A stretch of 64,000 nt of DNA from Streptomyces spirodelae (GCF_017676385.1 NZ_JAFFZN010000027.1:48981-112980), one strand, 5' to 3'; numbered from the stretch's first letter, positions 25,941-34,956 are shown. Translations and numbers: made by a program. The notes: generated by a model not told the origin, from the letters alone.

Positions 25941-26834
25941 ATGCGAAGCCAGGGGAGCACGACGCGAAGCCGTCGAGGCAGCCGGATAGCCGCCTCGGCG
26001 GCTCTCGTATGTCTCGGGGCGCCGCTGGCCGCCGGGTGCGGCGGAGGCGGGGACGACGGCTATGTGGCGGTCGGCGCGGCGGACCCGTCCGGGCGGAGCG
26101 GTGACGGCACAGGGCCCGTCAAGCCGGACGACAAGGTGCGGATGGTGCCGCTGCCTGGTGACGGCGATGGCACCAGCAAGGGCGACGGCAGCGGAAACGG
26201 TGGTGGCGACGGTGGGAAGCCCGACGGCCCCACCCACGGCGGGAACGGCGAGGACGACGGTGACGCCTCGAGAGGGGCGGGCGGAAGCGCGGCCGCCGGC
26301 ACCGCCGGGGGCCCTGCTGGGGCGTCCGGCTCCGCACCGTTGGGCGGCTCAGGTGCCACAGGCGGCTCGGACGGCTCCGCGGACTCCGGGGGCTCGCATG
26401 GCCACAGCAGCACAGGCGGCGCTTCAGGCGCGTCCGGCGCATCTCCCGGCTCCGGCACGCCCGGGGGCGGTCAGCAGTCCGGCGGCGGCTCCTCCGGCCC
26501 TGACGCGCCGAGCCCACCGAGCGGCCCGGCCGTACTGAAGGCGAGCGCACCACGGCGGGCAGAGGCGGACGACCGGTGGTGCGAGAAGGTGACCGTCCGC
26601 TTCACCAACTCCGGCGGCCGTACGGTCACAGGCGGCAAGGTCACCTTCCGTACGCACATCATCGGCGCGCTCGGCATCGACTGGGCAACCCGCGAGAGCA
26701 CGCGCGCGCTGCCCGTACCGATCAGGGCCGGGGAGAAGAAGGAGAAGACCTGGACGGTGTGCGTGGACGCATGGCGGGTGCCGCTGGGCATGCACATCGA
26801 GACGCGTGAGGTTCGGCTCACCGGCTGGAAGTGA
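25941..26834 (+). CDS. Lipoprotein with Gly/Ser-rich spacer and C-terminal beta domain
   Basis: A 297-aa protein with a Sec signal and lipobox (GAPLAAGC, lipid-modified Cys near residue 33), a ~165-residue linker of Gly/Ser/Asp repeats, and a C-terminal ~85-residue domain starting DRWCEKVTVRFTNSGGRTVT and ending HIETREVRLTGWK with two cysteines likely paired. The domain looks like an immunoglobulin-like beta sandwich. It would sit on the outer face of the membrane, held away by the spacer. No named family; follows the sigma factor pair in the same direction after 247 bp. Confidence 0.75.
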   Translation: MRSQGSTTRSRRGSRIAASAALVCLGAPLAAGCGGGGDDGYVAVGAADPSGRSGDGTGPVKPDDKVRMVPLPGDGDGTSKGDGSGNGGGDGGKPDGPTHGGNGEDDGDASRGAGGSAAAGTAGGPAGASGSAPLGGSGATGGSDGSADSGGSHGHSSTGGASGASGASPGSGTPGGGQQSGGGSSGPDAPSPPSGPAVLKASAPRRAEADDRWCEKVTVRFTNSGGRTVTGGKVTFRTHIIGALGIDWATRESTRALPVPIRAGEKKEKTWTVCVDAWRVPLGMHIETREVRLTGWK

Positions 26835-26945
26835 CCAGGACCCGTACCGGTTCCCGGTCGGCGCCAGCGCACTGACCCGTACCGGGCCCCGGCAGGCGTC
26901 GGCGCGCCGCCCTCGTGACCAGGGGCACCCTTCGCACCACCAGGG

Positions 26946-27031
26946 GGCTTTCACTCCGTCAGGAGACCTTCCACCGTCAGGAGCCCTTCACACCGTCAGG
27001 GGCCCTTCAGGAGACCCCCACACCGTCAGGA
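26946..27031. repeat. CACCGTCAGGAG(A/C)CC direct repeats
   Basis: Five diverged copies of a TTC(C/A)CACCGTCAGGAG motif lie in the 190 bp between the lipoprotein gene and the convergent 74-aa gene; the last copy includes the latter gene's stop codon. Confidence 0.85.
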
Positions 27032-27250
27032 GAAGGCCAGCCAGGCGACACCGGCCAGCACGACGAGCGCGACGACGACGCCGACGATCACGCCGACCCG
27101 GGGACCGGCCGGGGCCGGGGCGGGAGCCTGCCTGCTGCCGGGGCGGGTGGCGCCCTCGTCGACGAAGGCGCGGAACATCTGGGTGCTGCCTGCCGGGTCG
27201 GGGTGTCCCTGTCCGTCCGGACCCTGCGGCGCCTGCGGGTTGTGAGCCAT
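27026..27250 (-). CDS. 74-aa tail-anchored membrane protein
   Basis: The protein starts MAHNPQAPQGPDGQGHPDPA, has a cytosolic proline-rich region, and ends in a single span (VGVIVGVVVALVVLAGVAWLAF) at the extreme C-terminus, so it would insert post-translationally. The internal SGSTQMFRAFVDEG-like segment is conserved-looking. Start ATG 27250 is preferred over an upstream in-frame GTG because the upstream part is low-complexity. It is divergent from the MarR gene; unknown function. Confidence 0.6.
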   Translation of the reverse strand: MAHNPQAPQGPDGQGHPDPAGSTQMFRAFVDEGATRPGSRQAPAPAPAGPRVGVIVGVVVALVVLAGVAWLAFS

Positions 27251-27426
27251 GTCCCAGGACCCTAGCGAACCGTCACCCGGATGGCACAGCGGCTCCCCGC
27301 CCAGCACTGTGCGCTCTCTCACACGCCCCCTCGCGCGCCCCTCACACACCTCCGCGCCCCCGCACCCCCCCCTGCCCCTCGACATCTCTCTTTGCTCAGA
27401 GTTTGCCCAGGTTGCCCGAAATCAAT

Positions 27427-27458
27427 TTGCCTACAGCAACCAACCATCTGTATGGTTG
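27427..27458 (+). promoter_or_regulatory. Promoter with overlapping palindromic operator for the MarR-MFS operon
   Basis: TTGCCT (27427-27432) and TATGGT (27451-27456), 18 bp apart, form a sigma-70-like promoter. The inverted repeat CAACCA-TCTGTA-TGGTTG (27441-27458) covers the -10. A MarR dimer bound here would block the polymerase, the usual autoregulatory design. Confidence 0.7.
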
Positions 27459-27486
27459 CCTTAAGCAACAAGTTCCTGAGGTGCAG

Positions 27487-27966
27487 ATGGCCGAACGCAG
27501 TCAGTACGAGGAGCTGGCCCGGCAGATCAGCGCCATCGGCGCCGTCAAACGAGAGATGGCGCGCGGCCTCCCCCCGGAGTGCCCGCCCGCCTCGGCGGTC
27601 GTCCTGACACTCCTGGAAAAACACGGGGAGATGCGCACCAGCCGACTGGCCGAGCTGATGGCGATCGACATGTCGGTCACCAGCCGGCACGTCACCCACG
27701 TCGCCGACCGTGGCTGGATCGAGCGGCGCCCCGACCCGCAGGACGGCCGGTCCCGGCTGCTGCGGATCAGCGAGAGCGGAGAGCGGTTCCTGGCGGACCT
27801 CTCGGCACACACCACCGAGGTGCTCGCCGCCCACCTGCACGACTGGAGCGACGAGGACGTCGCCCAGCTCAACGCGCTGCTCAGCCGGCTCCGCACGAGC
27901 TTCGGGGACTGCCGCGCCCGCGGCGGGCCACCCCACGAGACGAAAACCACCGCACCACTGAGTTAG
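27487..27966 (+). CDS. MarR-family transcriptional regulator
   Basis: A 159-aa winged-helix protein: recognition helix in MRTSRLAELMAIDMSVTSRHVTHVADRGWIERRPDPQDGRSRLLRIS (about 48-95), with the MarR wing D-x-R-D-G/RS-like PDPQDGRSRL, and dimerisation helices at both ends. ATG 27487 is preceded by CTGAGG. It is followed after 11 bp by an MFS efflux gene, so it most likely represses that pump through the palindrome at 27441-27458 until a small molecule binds. Confidence 0.9.
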   Translation: MAERSQYEELARQISAIGAVKREMARGLPPECPPASAVVLTLLEKHGEMRTSRLAELMAIDMSVTSRHVTHVADRGWIERRPDPQDGRSRLLRISESGERFLADLSAHTTEVLAAHLHDWSDEDVAQLNALLSRLRTSFGDCRARGGPPHETKTTAPLS

Positions 27967-27977
27967 AAGGACGCCGA

Positions 27978-30710
27978 ATGGCAACAACCCGATCCCAGCC
28001 GCCGGTTGGGGGGTCCCGCGACGCCGCGCAGGGAGCCGGCGGCGGGGCCCGGCACGCGGCGCACGCCGCGTCGTCAGGCCACTCAAGCGCCACCCGGGCC
28101 CAGGCGGCCCAGAGCCAGGCAGGTCAGCACCAGGCGGCCACCGACCGGACCGGCACCGCCACCGGCACCGCCACCGGCACCCGTACCGCCACCGCCACAA
28201 CGGCGGCAGGCGGCGCCGCGACGGCGACCGAGAGTAGCGCTCCGATGACGCACCGGCAGATCATGGAGGCGCTCTCCGGGTTGCTGCTCGGCATGTTCGT
28301 CGCCATCCTGTCGTCGACGATCGTCTCCACGGCACTGCCCAAGATCATCTCCGATCTCAACGGCACCCAGAGCTCCTACACCTGGGTCGTGACCGCCTCG
28401 CTGCTGGCGATGACCGCCTCCACCCCGCTGTGGGGCAAGCTGGCGGACCTCACCAGCAAGAAGCTGCTGGTCCAGATAGCCCTGATCGTCTTCGTGCTGG
28501 CCTCGGCGGGCGCGGGTCTGTCGCAGAACCCGGGGATGCTGATCTCCTTCCGGGTCGCCCAGGGCATAGGCATGGGCGGGCTCTCGGCACTCGCCCAGAT
28601 CATCATGGCCGCGATGATCTCCCCCCGGGAGCGCGGCCGGTACAGCGGCTACCTCGGTGCCACCTTCGCCATCGCCACCGTCGGCGGCCCGCTGCTCGGC
28701 GGCGTGATCACCGACACCAGCTGGCTGGGCTGGCGCTGGTGCTTCTACGTGGGCGTACCGTTCGCCGTCATCGCGCTGATCGTCCTGCAGAAGACGCTCC
28801 ACCTGCCCGTCGTCAAGCGGCCGGACGTCAAGGTGGACTGGGCCGGCGCGTTCTTCATCGCCGCCGCGGCCTGCACCCTGCTGCTGTGGGTCACCTTCGC
28901 GGGTGACAAGTACGACTGGCTGTCGTGGCAGACGTACACGATGGTCGGCGGAGCCATCGTGCTCGGGCTGATCTTCGTGCTCGTCGAGTCGAAGGCCAAG
29001 GAGCCGATCATCCCGCTGCGGCTGTTCCGCAACGGCACCATCACGCTGGCGTCGGTCGCCTCGCTGTTCGTCGGTATCGCGATGTTCGGCGCGACGGTGT
29101 TCCTCAGCCAGTATTTCCAACTGGCGCGCGGCAAGTCGCCGACGATGGCCGGTGTGATGACGATTCCGATGATCGCCGGGCTCTTCCTGTCCACCACCGT
29201 CTCGGGCCAGATCATCACCCGTACGGGGAAGTGGAAGAAGTTCCTGATCACCGGTGGTGTGCTGATGGCCGCGGGCATGGGCCTGCTGGGCACACTGCGG
29301 TACGACACCGAGTACTGGCACATGTCGATCTTCATGGCGCTGCTCGGTCTCGGCGTCGGCATGATGATGCAGAACCTGGTGCTCGCCACCCAGAACCAGG
29401 TGGCGGCCCAGGACCTGGGCTCGGCCAGCTCCACGGTCAACTTCTTCCGTTCGCTGGGCGGTGCGGTCGGTGTCTCGGCGCTCGGCGCCGTGCTCTCCAA
29501 CCGGATCACCCACTACATGGAGGACGGGTTCGCCGAGCTGGGCATCAAGCCCGGCGGTGCGGGTGCCACGGGAGGGGGCGGCAGCGCACTGCCGGACCTG
29601 GACAAGCTCCCCGCGCCGGTCCGTACGGTCGTGGAGAGCTCGTACGGGCACGGCATCGGCGACATCTACCTGTACGCGGCGCCCGTCGCGCTGCTGGCCC
29701 TGGTGTGCGTGCTGTTCATCCGGGAGGTCCCGCTGCGGACCACCGCCGCGAACCAGGCGGGGGAGCCCGCCGAAGTGGCGGGCACGGCGTCAGCCGCCCA
29801 GTCGGCCGCCCGGCCGGCCACCGACCTGGCCGGTGCCCAACAGGCATCCGCGCCGCAGGCGACCGCAACAGGGGGCGGAACCCAGCAGCTCAGGGAGTAC
29901 GCAGCCATGGCCACAGCCCAGTCCCCGGCGCCCCTGCCGACCAGCGGCCACGGGGTGTACGGCACCGTCCGCAACGCCGACGGTCTCGGCGTCGCCCGTG
30001 CGGCCGTCACACTGATCTCGCTCAGCGGGCGCCAGCTCGGCCGCTCCGTAGCGCACGCGGACGGCTCCTACGGGCTGGACGCGCCAGGGCCCGGCTCCTA
30101 CGTGCTGATCGCGGCGGCCGACGGCCACCAGCCGCAGGCGTCCACGGTCGTGCTCGGCGAGGAGCCGCTCAGCCACGACCTGCTGCTCTCGGGCACCAGC
30201 GGCCTGGCCGGCCAGGTGCGCGGGGTGGTCGACGGCGCTCCGGTGCAGGGCGCAATGGTCGTCGTCACGGACGTCCGGGGCGAGGTGCTGGCCACCGGTG
30301 TCACGGGCGAGAGCGGCGAGTACCGTTTCGACGAGCTGGTCACCGGCACCTTCACGCTGGCCGTGAACGCCACCGGCTACCGGCCGACCGCGCTCCCGGT
30401 CGAGGTCCAGGGCCAGGGCATCACCCGGCGCGACGTGGACCTGGCGGCGGGCGCCCGGGTGACCGGTACCGTACGGGCCGGTGCGCAGCGCAGGCCGCTG
30501 CCGGACGCGCGGGTCACGCTCGTCGACGCGGCGGGCAACGTCATCGCCACATCCACCACCGGTGAGGACGGCGCCTACGCCTTCACCGACCTCGACGCCG
30601 GTGACTACTCGGTCATAGCCAGCGGCTACCCGCCCCAGGCGAACGCCCTGCACGTGGCCGGCCCCGGAGTGGACGCGTACGACATCGAGTTGCACCACCC
30701 GGACGAGTGA
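27978..30710 (+). CDS. DHA2-type MFS efflux transporter fused to three carboxypeptidase-regulatory-like domains
   Basis: A 910-aa fusion. Residues 1-90 are a low-complexity Thr/Ala/Gln segment (TGTATGTATGTRTATAT). Residues ~92-600 form a 14-span drug/H+ antiporter of the DHA2/EmrB class (ILSSTIVSTALPKIISDLNG, WVVTASLLAMTASTPLWGKLAD, SAGAGLSQNPGMLISFRVAQGIGMG). After the last span come three repeated ~80-residue beta modules (about 656-735, 736-825, 826-910) of the CarboxypepD_reg type, each with a D/E-G-x-Y turn and GxYxLxxxAxGYxP core. ATG 27978 has AGAAGGACG upstream. The modules may bind a surface ligand or partner; even span number puts both termini in the cytosol unless topology is altered. 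Confidence 0.9.
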   Translation: MATTRSQPPVGGSRDAAQGAGGGARHAAHAASSGHSSATRAQAAQSQAGQHQAATDRTGTATGTATGTRTATATTAAGGAATATESSAPMTHRQIMEALSGLLLGMFVAILSSTIVSTALPKIISDLNGTQSSYTWVVTASLLAMTASTPLWGKLADLTSKKLLVQIALIVFVLASAGAGLSQNPGMLISFRVAQGIGMGGLSALAQIIMAAMISPRERGRYSGYLGATFAIATVGGPLLGGVITDTSWLGWRWCFYVGVPFAVIALIVLQKTLHLPVVKRPDVKVDWAGAFFIAAAACTLLLWVTFAGDKYDWLSWQTYTMVGGAIVLGLIFVLVESKAKEPIIPLRLFRNGTITLASVASLFVGIAMFGATVFLSQYFQLARGKSPTMAGVMTIPMIAGLFLSTTVSGQIITRTGKWKKFLITGGVLMAAGMGLLGTLRYDTEYWHMSIFMALLGLGVGMMMQNLVLATQNQVAAQDLGSASSTVNFFRSLGGAVGVSALGAVLSNRITHYMEDGFAELGIKPGGAGATGGGGSALPDLDKLPAPVRTVVESSYGHGIGDIYLYAAPVALLALVCVLFIREVPLRTTAANQAGEPAEVAGTASAAQSAARPATDLAGAQQASAPQATATGGGTQQLREYAAMATAQSPAPLPTSGHGVYGTVRNADGLGVARAAVTLISLSGRQLGRSVAHADGSYGLDAPGPGSYVLIAAADGHQPQASTVVLGEEPLSHDLLLSGTSGLAGQVRGVVDGAPVQGAMVVVTDVRGEVLATGVTGESGEYRFDELVTGTFTLAVNATGYRPTALPVEVQGQGITRRDVDLAAGARVTGTVRAGAQRRPLPDARVTLVDAAGNVIATSTTGEDGAYAFTDLDAGDYSVIASGYPPQANALHVAGPGVDAYDIELHHPDE

Positions 30711-30894
30711 CCCCGGGTCCTGACGGTGCGTGAATCGAGCGGAGCACGCGCCGTCGGGTCCGGTTCGGGGAAGGGCCCCGGCGGCCCGGAAACGCGCTGA
30801 GCGGGTGCGGGCAAGGGACGGCCCGCCGCCGGGTGCCGGGGCCCGTCAGAGACGAGGCCGAAGGCCCGTCGACTGCGAGAAGGAGCTGGAAGAG

Positions 30895-31740
30895 ATGACA
30901 GGCGGGGCAAGCGGAGCCGGCCCGGGCGGGGTGCGGGCGCGAGTGCGCACCCGGGACGGCTGGGCGGTACAGCACGCCGTGCTGACCGTCACCGATATGA
31001 CCGGCGCTCAGGTGCTGCGGGTGGAGGCGGACGACGAGGGGTTCGTCCGCAGCGCTGAGCCACTGCCCCCGGGCGCCTACACCGTCATCGCCACGGCCGT
31101 CGGCTATGCGCCGGCCGCCTCCACGGCGATGGTCACCGCCTCCGGACGCGCGGATCTGGGCACCCTGGTGCTCGCCCGGCAGGGCGGCGTCGAGCTGCCG
31201 CCTCCGGGCCCGTGGACCATCGATCCGATGCACTCCACCGTCGCCGCGACCGCGCAGCACCTGGGGATGACCAGCGTGCACGGCAGGTTCACCGACTTCG
31301 GCGGCCGTATCGAGGTCTCGCAGGACCCGGAGAAGTCGTCCGTGGCGGCCGTCATCAAGGCGGAGTCCATCGACACCGGGAACGCGATGCGAGACAAGCA
31401 CCTGCGGTCCGGCGACTTCCTCAACGTCGAGTCCTACCCCGACATCGCCTACCGGAGCACCGGCATCGACGTGGCCGGGCCCGACCGGTGGACGGTACGC
31501 GGCCAGCTCGAGATGCACGGCGTCGTGTGCGAGGCCGACCTGGATCTGACCTACCTGGGCAGCGGCCCCGACCCCTGGGGCGGGCTGCGCGCCTCCTTCC
31601 ACGCCACGACCGAACTGCGGCGCTCCGACTTCGCGATGAACTACAACCAGGTCGTCGCGGCCGGCATCGCGGCCGTCGGCACGACGCTGCGGGTCGACCT
31701 GGACATCCAGGCGGTGCAAGGAGAGTCACTGCCGTTCTGA
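30895..31740 (+). CDS. YceI-family protein with N-terminal carboxypeptidase-regulatory-like domain
   Basis: A 281-aa protein. Residues ~10-90 are a single CarboxypepD_reg-like module (VRARVRTRDGWAVQHAVLTVTD ... GAYTVIATAVGYAPA) related to those on the MFS protein just upstream. Residues ~103-281 are a YceI lipocalin-like domain: WTIDPMHSTVAATAQHLGMTSVHGRF, SIDTGNAMRDKHLRSGDFLNVESYP, LEMHGVVCEADLDLTYLG. YceI proteins bind polyisoprenoid or quinone chains. GAAGGAGCTGGAAGAG precedes the ATG. It has no signal peptide, so it is cytosolic. Shared modules suggest physical cooperation with the transporter. Confidence 0.88.
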   Translation: MTGGASGAGPGGVRARVRTRDGWAVQHAVLTVTDMTGAQVLRVEADDEGFVRSAEPLPPGAYTVIATAVGYAPAASTAMVTASGRADLGTLVLARQGGVELPPPGPWTIDPMHSTVAATAQHLGMTSVHGRFTDFGGRIEVSQDPEKSSVAAVIKAESIDTGNAMRDKHLRSGDFLNVESYPDIAYRSTGIDVAGPDRWTVRGQLEMHGVVCEADLDLTYLGSGPDPWGGLRASFHATTELRRSDFAMNYNQVVAAGIAAVGTTLRVDLDIQAVQGESLPF

Positions 31741-31765
31741 CGGCGCACCGCCAAGGCCGACGGAG

Positions 31766-32587
31766 TCAGCGGTCCTCGGGGGCCGCGGCCTGAGGCGGAA
31801 TCACGGGCGCGGCACGGTCCTGCGGGACGGTACCGCGCCCGTACCGTGCCATGGCCTCGATGCCCGCGATGACGCAGTCCAGCGCGACGCCGAAGTCCCG
31901 CTGCTCCACGGGGCGTACGACCTCTCCGTCCGCGCCCTCGCCGCACTCCGCGTACTCGGGGCGCGCACCCAGCGTTGTGCGCAGCGCGTCCACACAGTCC
32001 TGCGAGCTGACACCCGCCTCGCTGCACCGGCGCTGCCAGCTCGCCTCGACGGCAGCGTGCCCGTAGACGAACGAGAACAGCGCGGCCAGCGCACCGTCCG
32101 CCTGCTGTTCGGGCAGCCCGGAACGCAACAGCACCCGGCGCACTCCCAGTTGGAAGGACATCGCGCTCGGGCCGACGTTCAGGAAGCTGCCCAGCGTGCC
32201 GGACGCCCACGGGTGACGGCGCAGCAGCCCGCGCAGCGCGTACGCCGCCTGCCGCAACTGCTCGCGCCAGTCGACGCCTTCCGCGTCCGCGTCGGGCACC
32301 TCCAGCTCGCCCTCGACGGCGTCCAGCGCGAGCTCCAGCAGATCGTCCTTACGATCGACGTACCAGTACACCGACATGGCCGTCACGCCGAGGTGCGCTG
32401 CCAGCCGGCGCATGGAGAACTTCGCCAGCCCCTCGGTGTCCAGCAGCCGTACGGCGGCCGCCGTGATCTTCTCCCGGTCCAGCCCCTCGGCCTGCCCGCT
32501 CCCCGCGGCTCTGCGCCGCGAGAAGGACCGCTCCTCCAGCCACACGCTGGTCCTGCGCATCCGACTCGTGCGGCTGCCGTCGCTCAT
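31766..32587 (-). CDS. TetR-family regulator
   Basis: A 273-aa TetR repressor with HTH ITAAAVRLLDTEGLAKFSMRRLAAHLGVTAMSVYWYVDRKDDLLELAL (about 38-85) and a TetR_C-type ligand domain (RRHPWASGTLGSFLNVGPSAMSFQLGVRRVLLRSGL). The N-terminal 35 residues are basic and non-family. It is convergent with the YceI gene, 25 bp apart, so it is not part of that operon but could control it or an unlinked target. Confidence 0.88.
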   Translation of the reverse strand: MSDGSRTSRMRRTSVWLEERSFSRRRAAGSGQAEGLDREKITAAAVRLLDTEGLAKFSMRRLAAHLGVTAMSVYWYVDRKDDLLELALDAVEGELEVPDADAEGVDWREQLRQAAYALRGLLRRHPWASGTLGSFLNVGPSAMSFQLGVRRVLLRSGLPEQQADGALAALFSFVYGHAAVEASWQRRCSEAGVSSQDCVDALRTTLGARPEYAECGEGADGEVVRPVEQRDFGVALDCVIAGIEAMARYGRGTVPQDRAAPVIPPQAAAPEDR

Positions 32588-32685
32588 GGCACGCGCTCCT
32601 TCGGGGGCCGGCTCCGAAGGCCGGTCGGAGAGACGGAACGGGGCGGCAACGGCCCAGGTGACCCACGGACCGTTACCCCTCGATG

Positions 32686-33126
32686 CTAATCCGTATCCGC
32701 CCCGTCATCCGCCTTCGTTGCCCCGAAAGCCGGTATGACGGACTCGCCGGGTTTGAAGACATAACCCGCCCCTCGCCGCGTATGGATCATCCGCTCCCGG
32801 CCCGCATCGATCTTCCGCCGCAGATACGAGATGTACAGCTCCACCAGGTTGGTGTGCCGCACCACGTCGTAGTTCCACACGCGGTCGAGGATCTGCGCCT
32901 TGCTGAGCACTCTGCGCGGGTTGCGCATCAGGAAGCGCAGCAGCTCGAACTCGGTGGCGGTCAGCCGTATCCACTCCCCACCCCGCCACGCCTGACGGGC
33001 CTCCTCGTCCAACACGAGGTCCCCGACGACGACCAATCCCTCGGCCCGGCGCACACAACTCTCCCGGGCACTCTCCTGGGCGCGCTCCACTCTCCCGCGC
33101 GCCTCGCTCGCTCCATTACGCCTCAT
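32686..33126 (-). CDS. OmpR-type DNA-binding protein lacking a receiver domain
   Basis: A 146-aa protein that is only the C-terminal winged-helix effector domain of OmpR/PhoB regulators: LVLDEEARQAWRGGEWIRLTATEFELLRFLMRNPRRVLSKAQILDRVW, then NLVELYISYLRRKIDAG and IHTRRGAGYVFKPG. Where the ~120-residue receiver should be there are 28 residues (MRRNGASEARGRVERAQESARESCV). No kinase is adjacent. It is either a stand-alone regulator active without phosphorylation or a 5'-truncated response regulator; the clean ATG and lack of upstream receiver sequence on the same strand leave both open. Confidence 0.85.
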   Translation of the reverse strand: MRRNGASEARGRVERAQESARESCVRRAEGLVVVGDLVLDEEARQAWRGGEWIRLTATEFELLRFLMRNPRRVLSKAQILDRVWNYDVVRHTNLVELYISYLRRKIDAGRERMIHTRRGAGYVFKPGESVIPAFGATKADDGADTD

Positions 33127-33291
33127 GCCCCAACCCTCGAACGCCCGGGTGAGAGAAGGATTGTGGACTTCTGTGAATCGTCTGAGAACACGGCGGATCC
33201 GCCTTCAGGGACTCCTGCGACACCTGCGCTGTCCCGCGAGGCCCATCTCCGACCGGCCGGGACCCCTTCCTTCCGCCCTCCTCAGGGCCAC

Positions 33292-34956
33292 TCACAGCAG
33301 TCCGGGCAGCGCATAGGACCGGCTTCCCCTGCCCAGATCCACATGCTCGAGCCAGCTATCAGGAATGGGAACGACGTGGCGGCGAAGCGCCTTCTTCCCG
33401 GAGCGGGAAGTCGTCGTAAGCCCTTGCGGGTCCAGCTCTTCAACGCAGAGGCCGGGCACTGGAGACGGCGAGTTCTTGGCGCCCGTGAGCGCCGTAGGCA
33501 GTCTCCCCTGAGCAGCCGGAAGTGGCGCGATACGCCAGACAAGACCTCTCTTCGAGGGAGTTCCGAGTTCGAGGTCGGCTCGTGCCTCGCGAGGAGTCAT
33601 CGGCTCGTCCCACGTCGCCGCCAGCCCTCTGAAGAGGTGCCTCGCCCGCCCCTGGTTGACTATCTGGCCGGTATCGATGGTGAACGAGGGGGAGAAGAAG
33701 TCGGCCGGCCTGTAACCGGCTCGCTCGAGAGCAGTCGCATAGAAATCAACCAGCGGGATCACTTGATGCCTGATATGGCGCGCGGCATCAGAATAAATCT
33801 CACCAAGGGAATGCGATTCTGCGGCCAATATTTCAAAGACGGTTTTCACATCTGTCTCCGTGGCGTTGCAGAATTCTTCCCGGCGACCGACCCCCCGCAC
33901 CCTCTTGCACATCAGAAGGCTGTTCAGCAGCCATCTGGTCGCGTCGGTGTAACCCGACACCTTCCTCTTTTCGGTAACTGGATACAGATGGACAGCCCGG
34001 AATGTACCATCGTTAAGGAAATCCGGGTCACTGGCGTAATAAGGGCCATCAGAATTGTCGAAGCGATGGAGCCTTACCCTGCGCACACGGTGCGGAATCC
34101 GTAGATCGCCGGCCAGCACAGCCCGCACAGTTCCAGCATTCGCTTCGAGAGCATCCCCGAAAACATGCACATAGGGCCGGCCGGGAGAAGAAGAAACGGG
34201 GTGTCTTCGGGCAGTGACGCGGTTCACGGTTGATAGCGGCAGATCTCCGTAGCTCCGGCCCTCACTGATGAGCAGGTGCGGTCCGCACGCCAAGACGTGA
34301 CGCTTCTCCATCACCGTGTTCGTCACCTCCCCCAGACCTACCAAGGGCGCGAATCGCAGTTCGCAAGCAGCAGTTGCCGCTCCGTGCCCCAGTGTGTCGA
34401 GCAACGGCTTGTACGTTGCAAGGGCCGCCGCGAAATCCCTCAGGTACGCCTCCCGTGACATTCGCCCGTTATCGGCACGGTACCCTGCGGCGTAAGAAGT
34501 CACGGAGAATCGAATCCCGTCAAACGCATCACCGAGCTCCCCGACAACGCGGCTGTGCATCTTCGACAGCTGCACAGAAAGGGAGGAGTACCCAACAGTG
34601 GACATTCGGATTCGCACTCCGAGAACATCCCTGGCCAGCCTGGCGTAATGATCCAGATAAGGGTACGACCCCGCGTCGTTGTCAAAATAGGGAAAGAGCA
34701 CGCCAGGCCGGTGCGCACGCTCCGAGGCGAGCGTTATACCGCGCCGAGAGCAAACAGCCTGAAGAGTGCGAAGTAGACCATCTATACCCTTCAGGGTGAG
34801 CTGCCAGACCTCCCGGCCTGCCGATTGAGAACAGAACGTACAGCGATTGAAACAACCGACAGCAGGCGCGAGGTACTGAAGCCGGGTGAGCGCTTCATCA
34901 GGCAGAGCAAGCAGCCTGTCGAACATTTCCCTCTCGACCGAGCAAGAACAACCCAT
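33292..34956 (-). CDS. Radical SAM-type iron-sulfur protein, unknown family
   Basis: A 554-aa protein with a CX3CX2C cluster motif, Cys35-Cys39-Cys42 in APAVGCFNRCTFCSQ, the classical [4Fe-4S]/S-adenosylmethionine site. The N-terminus MGCSCSVE adds two cysteines. Later segments (GVLFPYFDNDAGSYPYLDHYARLARDVLG, GIRFSVTSYAAGYR, FAPLVGLGEVTNTVMEKRHVL) fit a partial TIM barrel plus a large unassigned C-terminal half. AGAAGGAG precedes ATG 34956. No precursor peptide, maturase partner or transporter is adjacent, so substrate class cannot be inferred. The reduced GC and less biased codon usage suggest horizontal acquisition. Confidence 0.78.
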   Translation of the reverse strand: MGCSCSVEREMFDRLLALPDEALTRLQYLAPAVGCFNRCTFCSQSAGREVWQLTLKGIDGLLRTLQAVCSRRGITLASERAHRPGVLFPYFDNDAGSYPYLDHYARLARDVLGVRIRMSTVGYSSLSVQLSKMHSRVVGELGDAFDGIRFSVTSYAAGYRADNGRMSREAYLRDFAAALATYKPLLDTLGHGAATAACELRFAPLVGLGEVTNTVMEKRHVLACGPHLLISEGRSYGDLPLSTVNRVTARRHPVSSSPGRPYVHVFGDALEANAGTVRAVLAGDLRIPHRVRRVRLHRFDNSDGPYYASDPDFLNDGTFRAVHLYPVTEKRKVSGYTDATRWLLNSLLMCKRVRGVGRREEFCNATETDVKTVFEILAAESHSLGEIYSDAARHIRHQVIPLVDFYATALERAGYRPADFFSPSFTIDTGQIVNQGRARHLFRGLAATWDEPMTPREARADLELGTPSKRGLVWRIAPLPAAQGRLPTALTGAKNSPSPVPGLCVEELDPQGLTTTSRSGKKALRRHVVPIPDSWLEHVDLGRGSRSYALPGLL

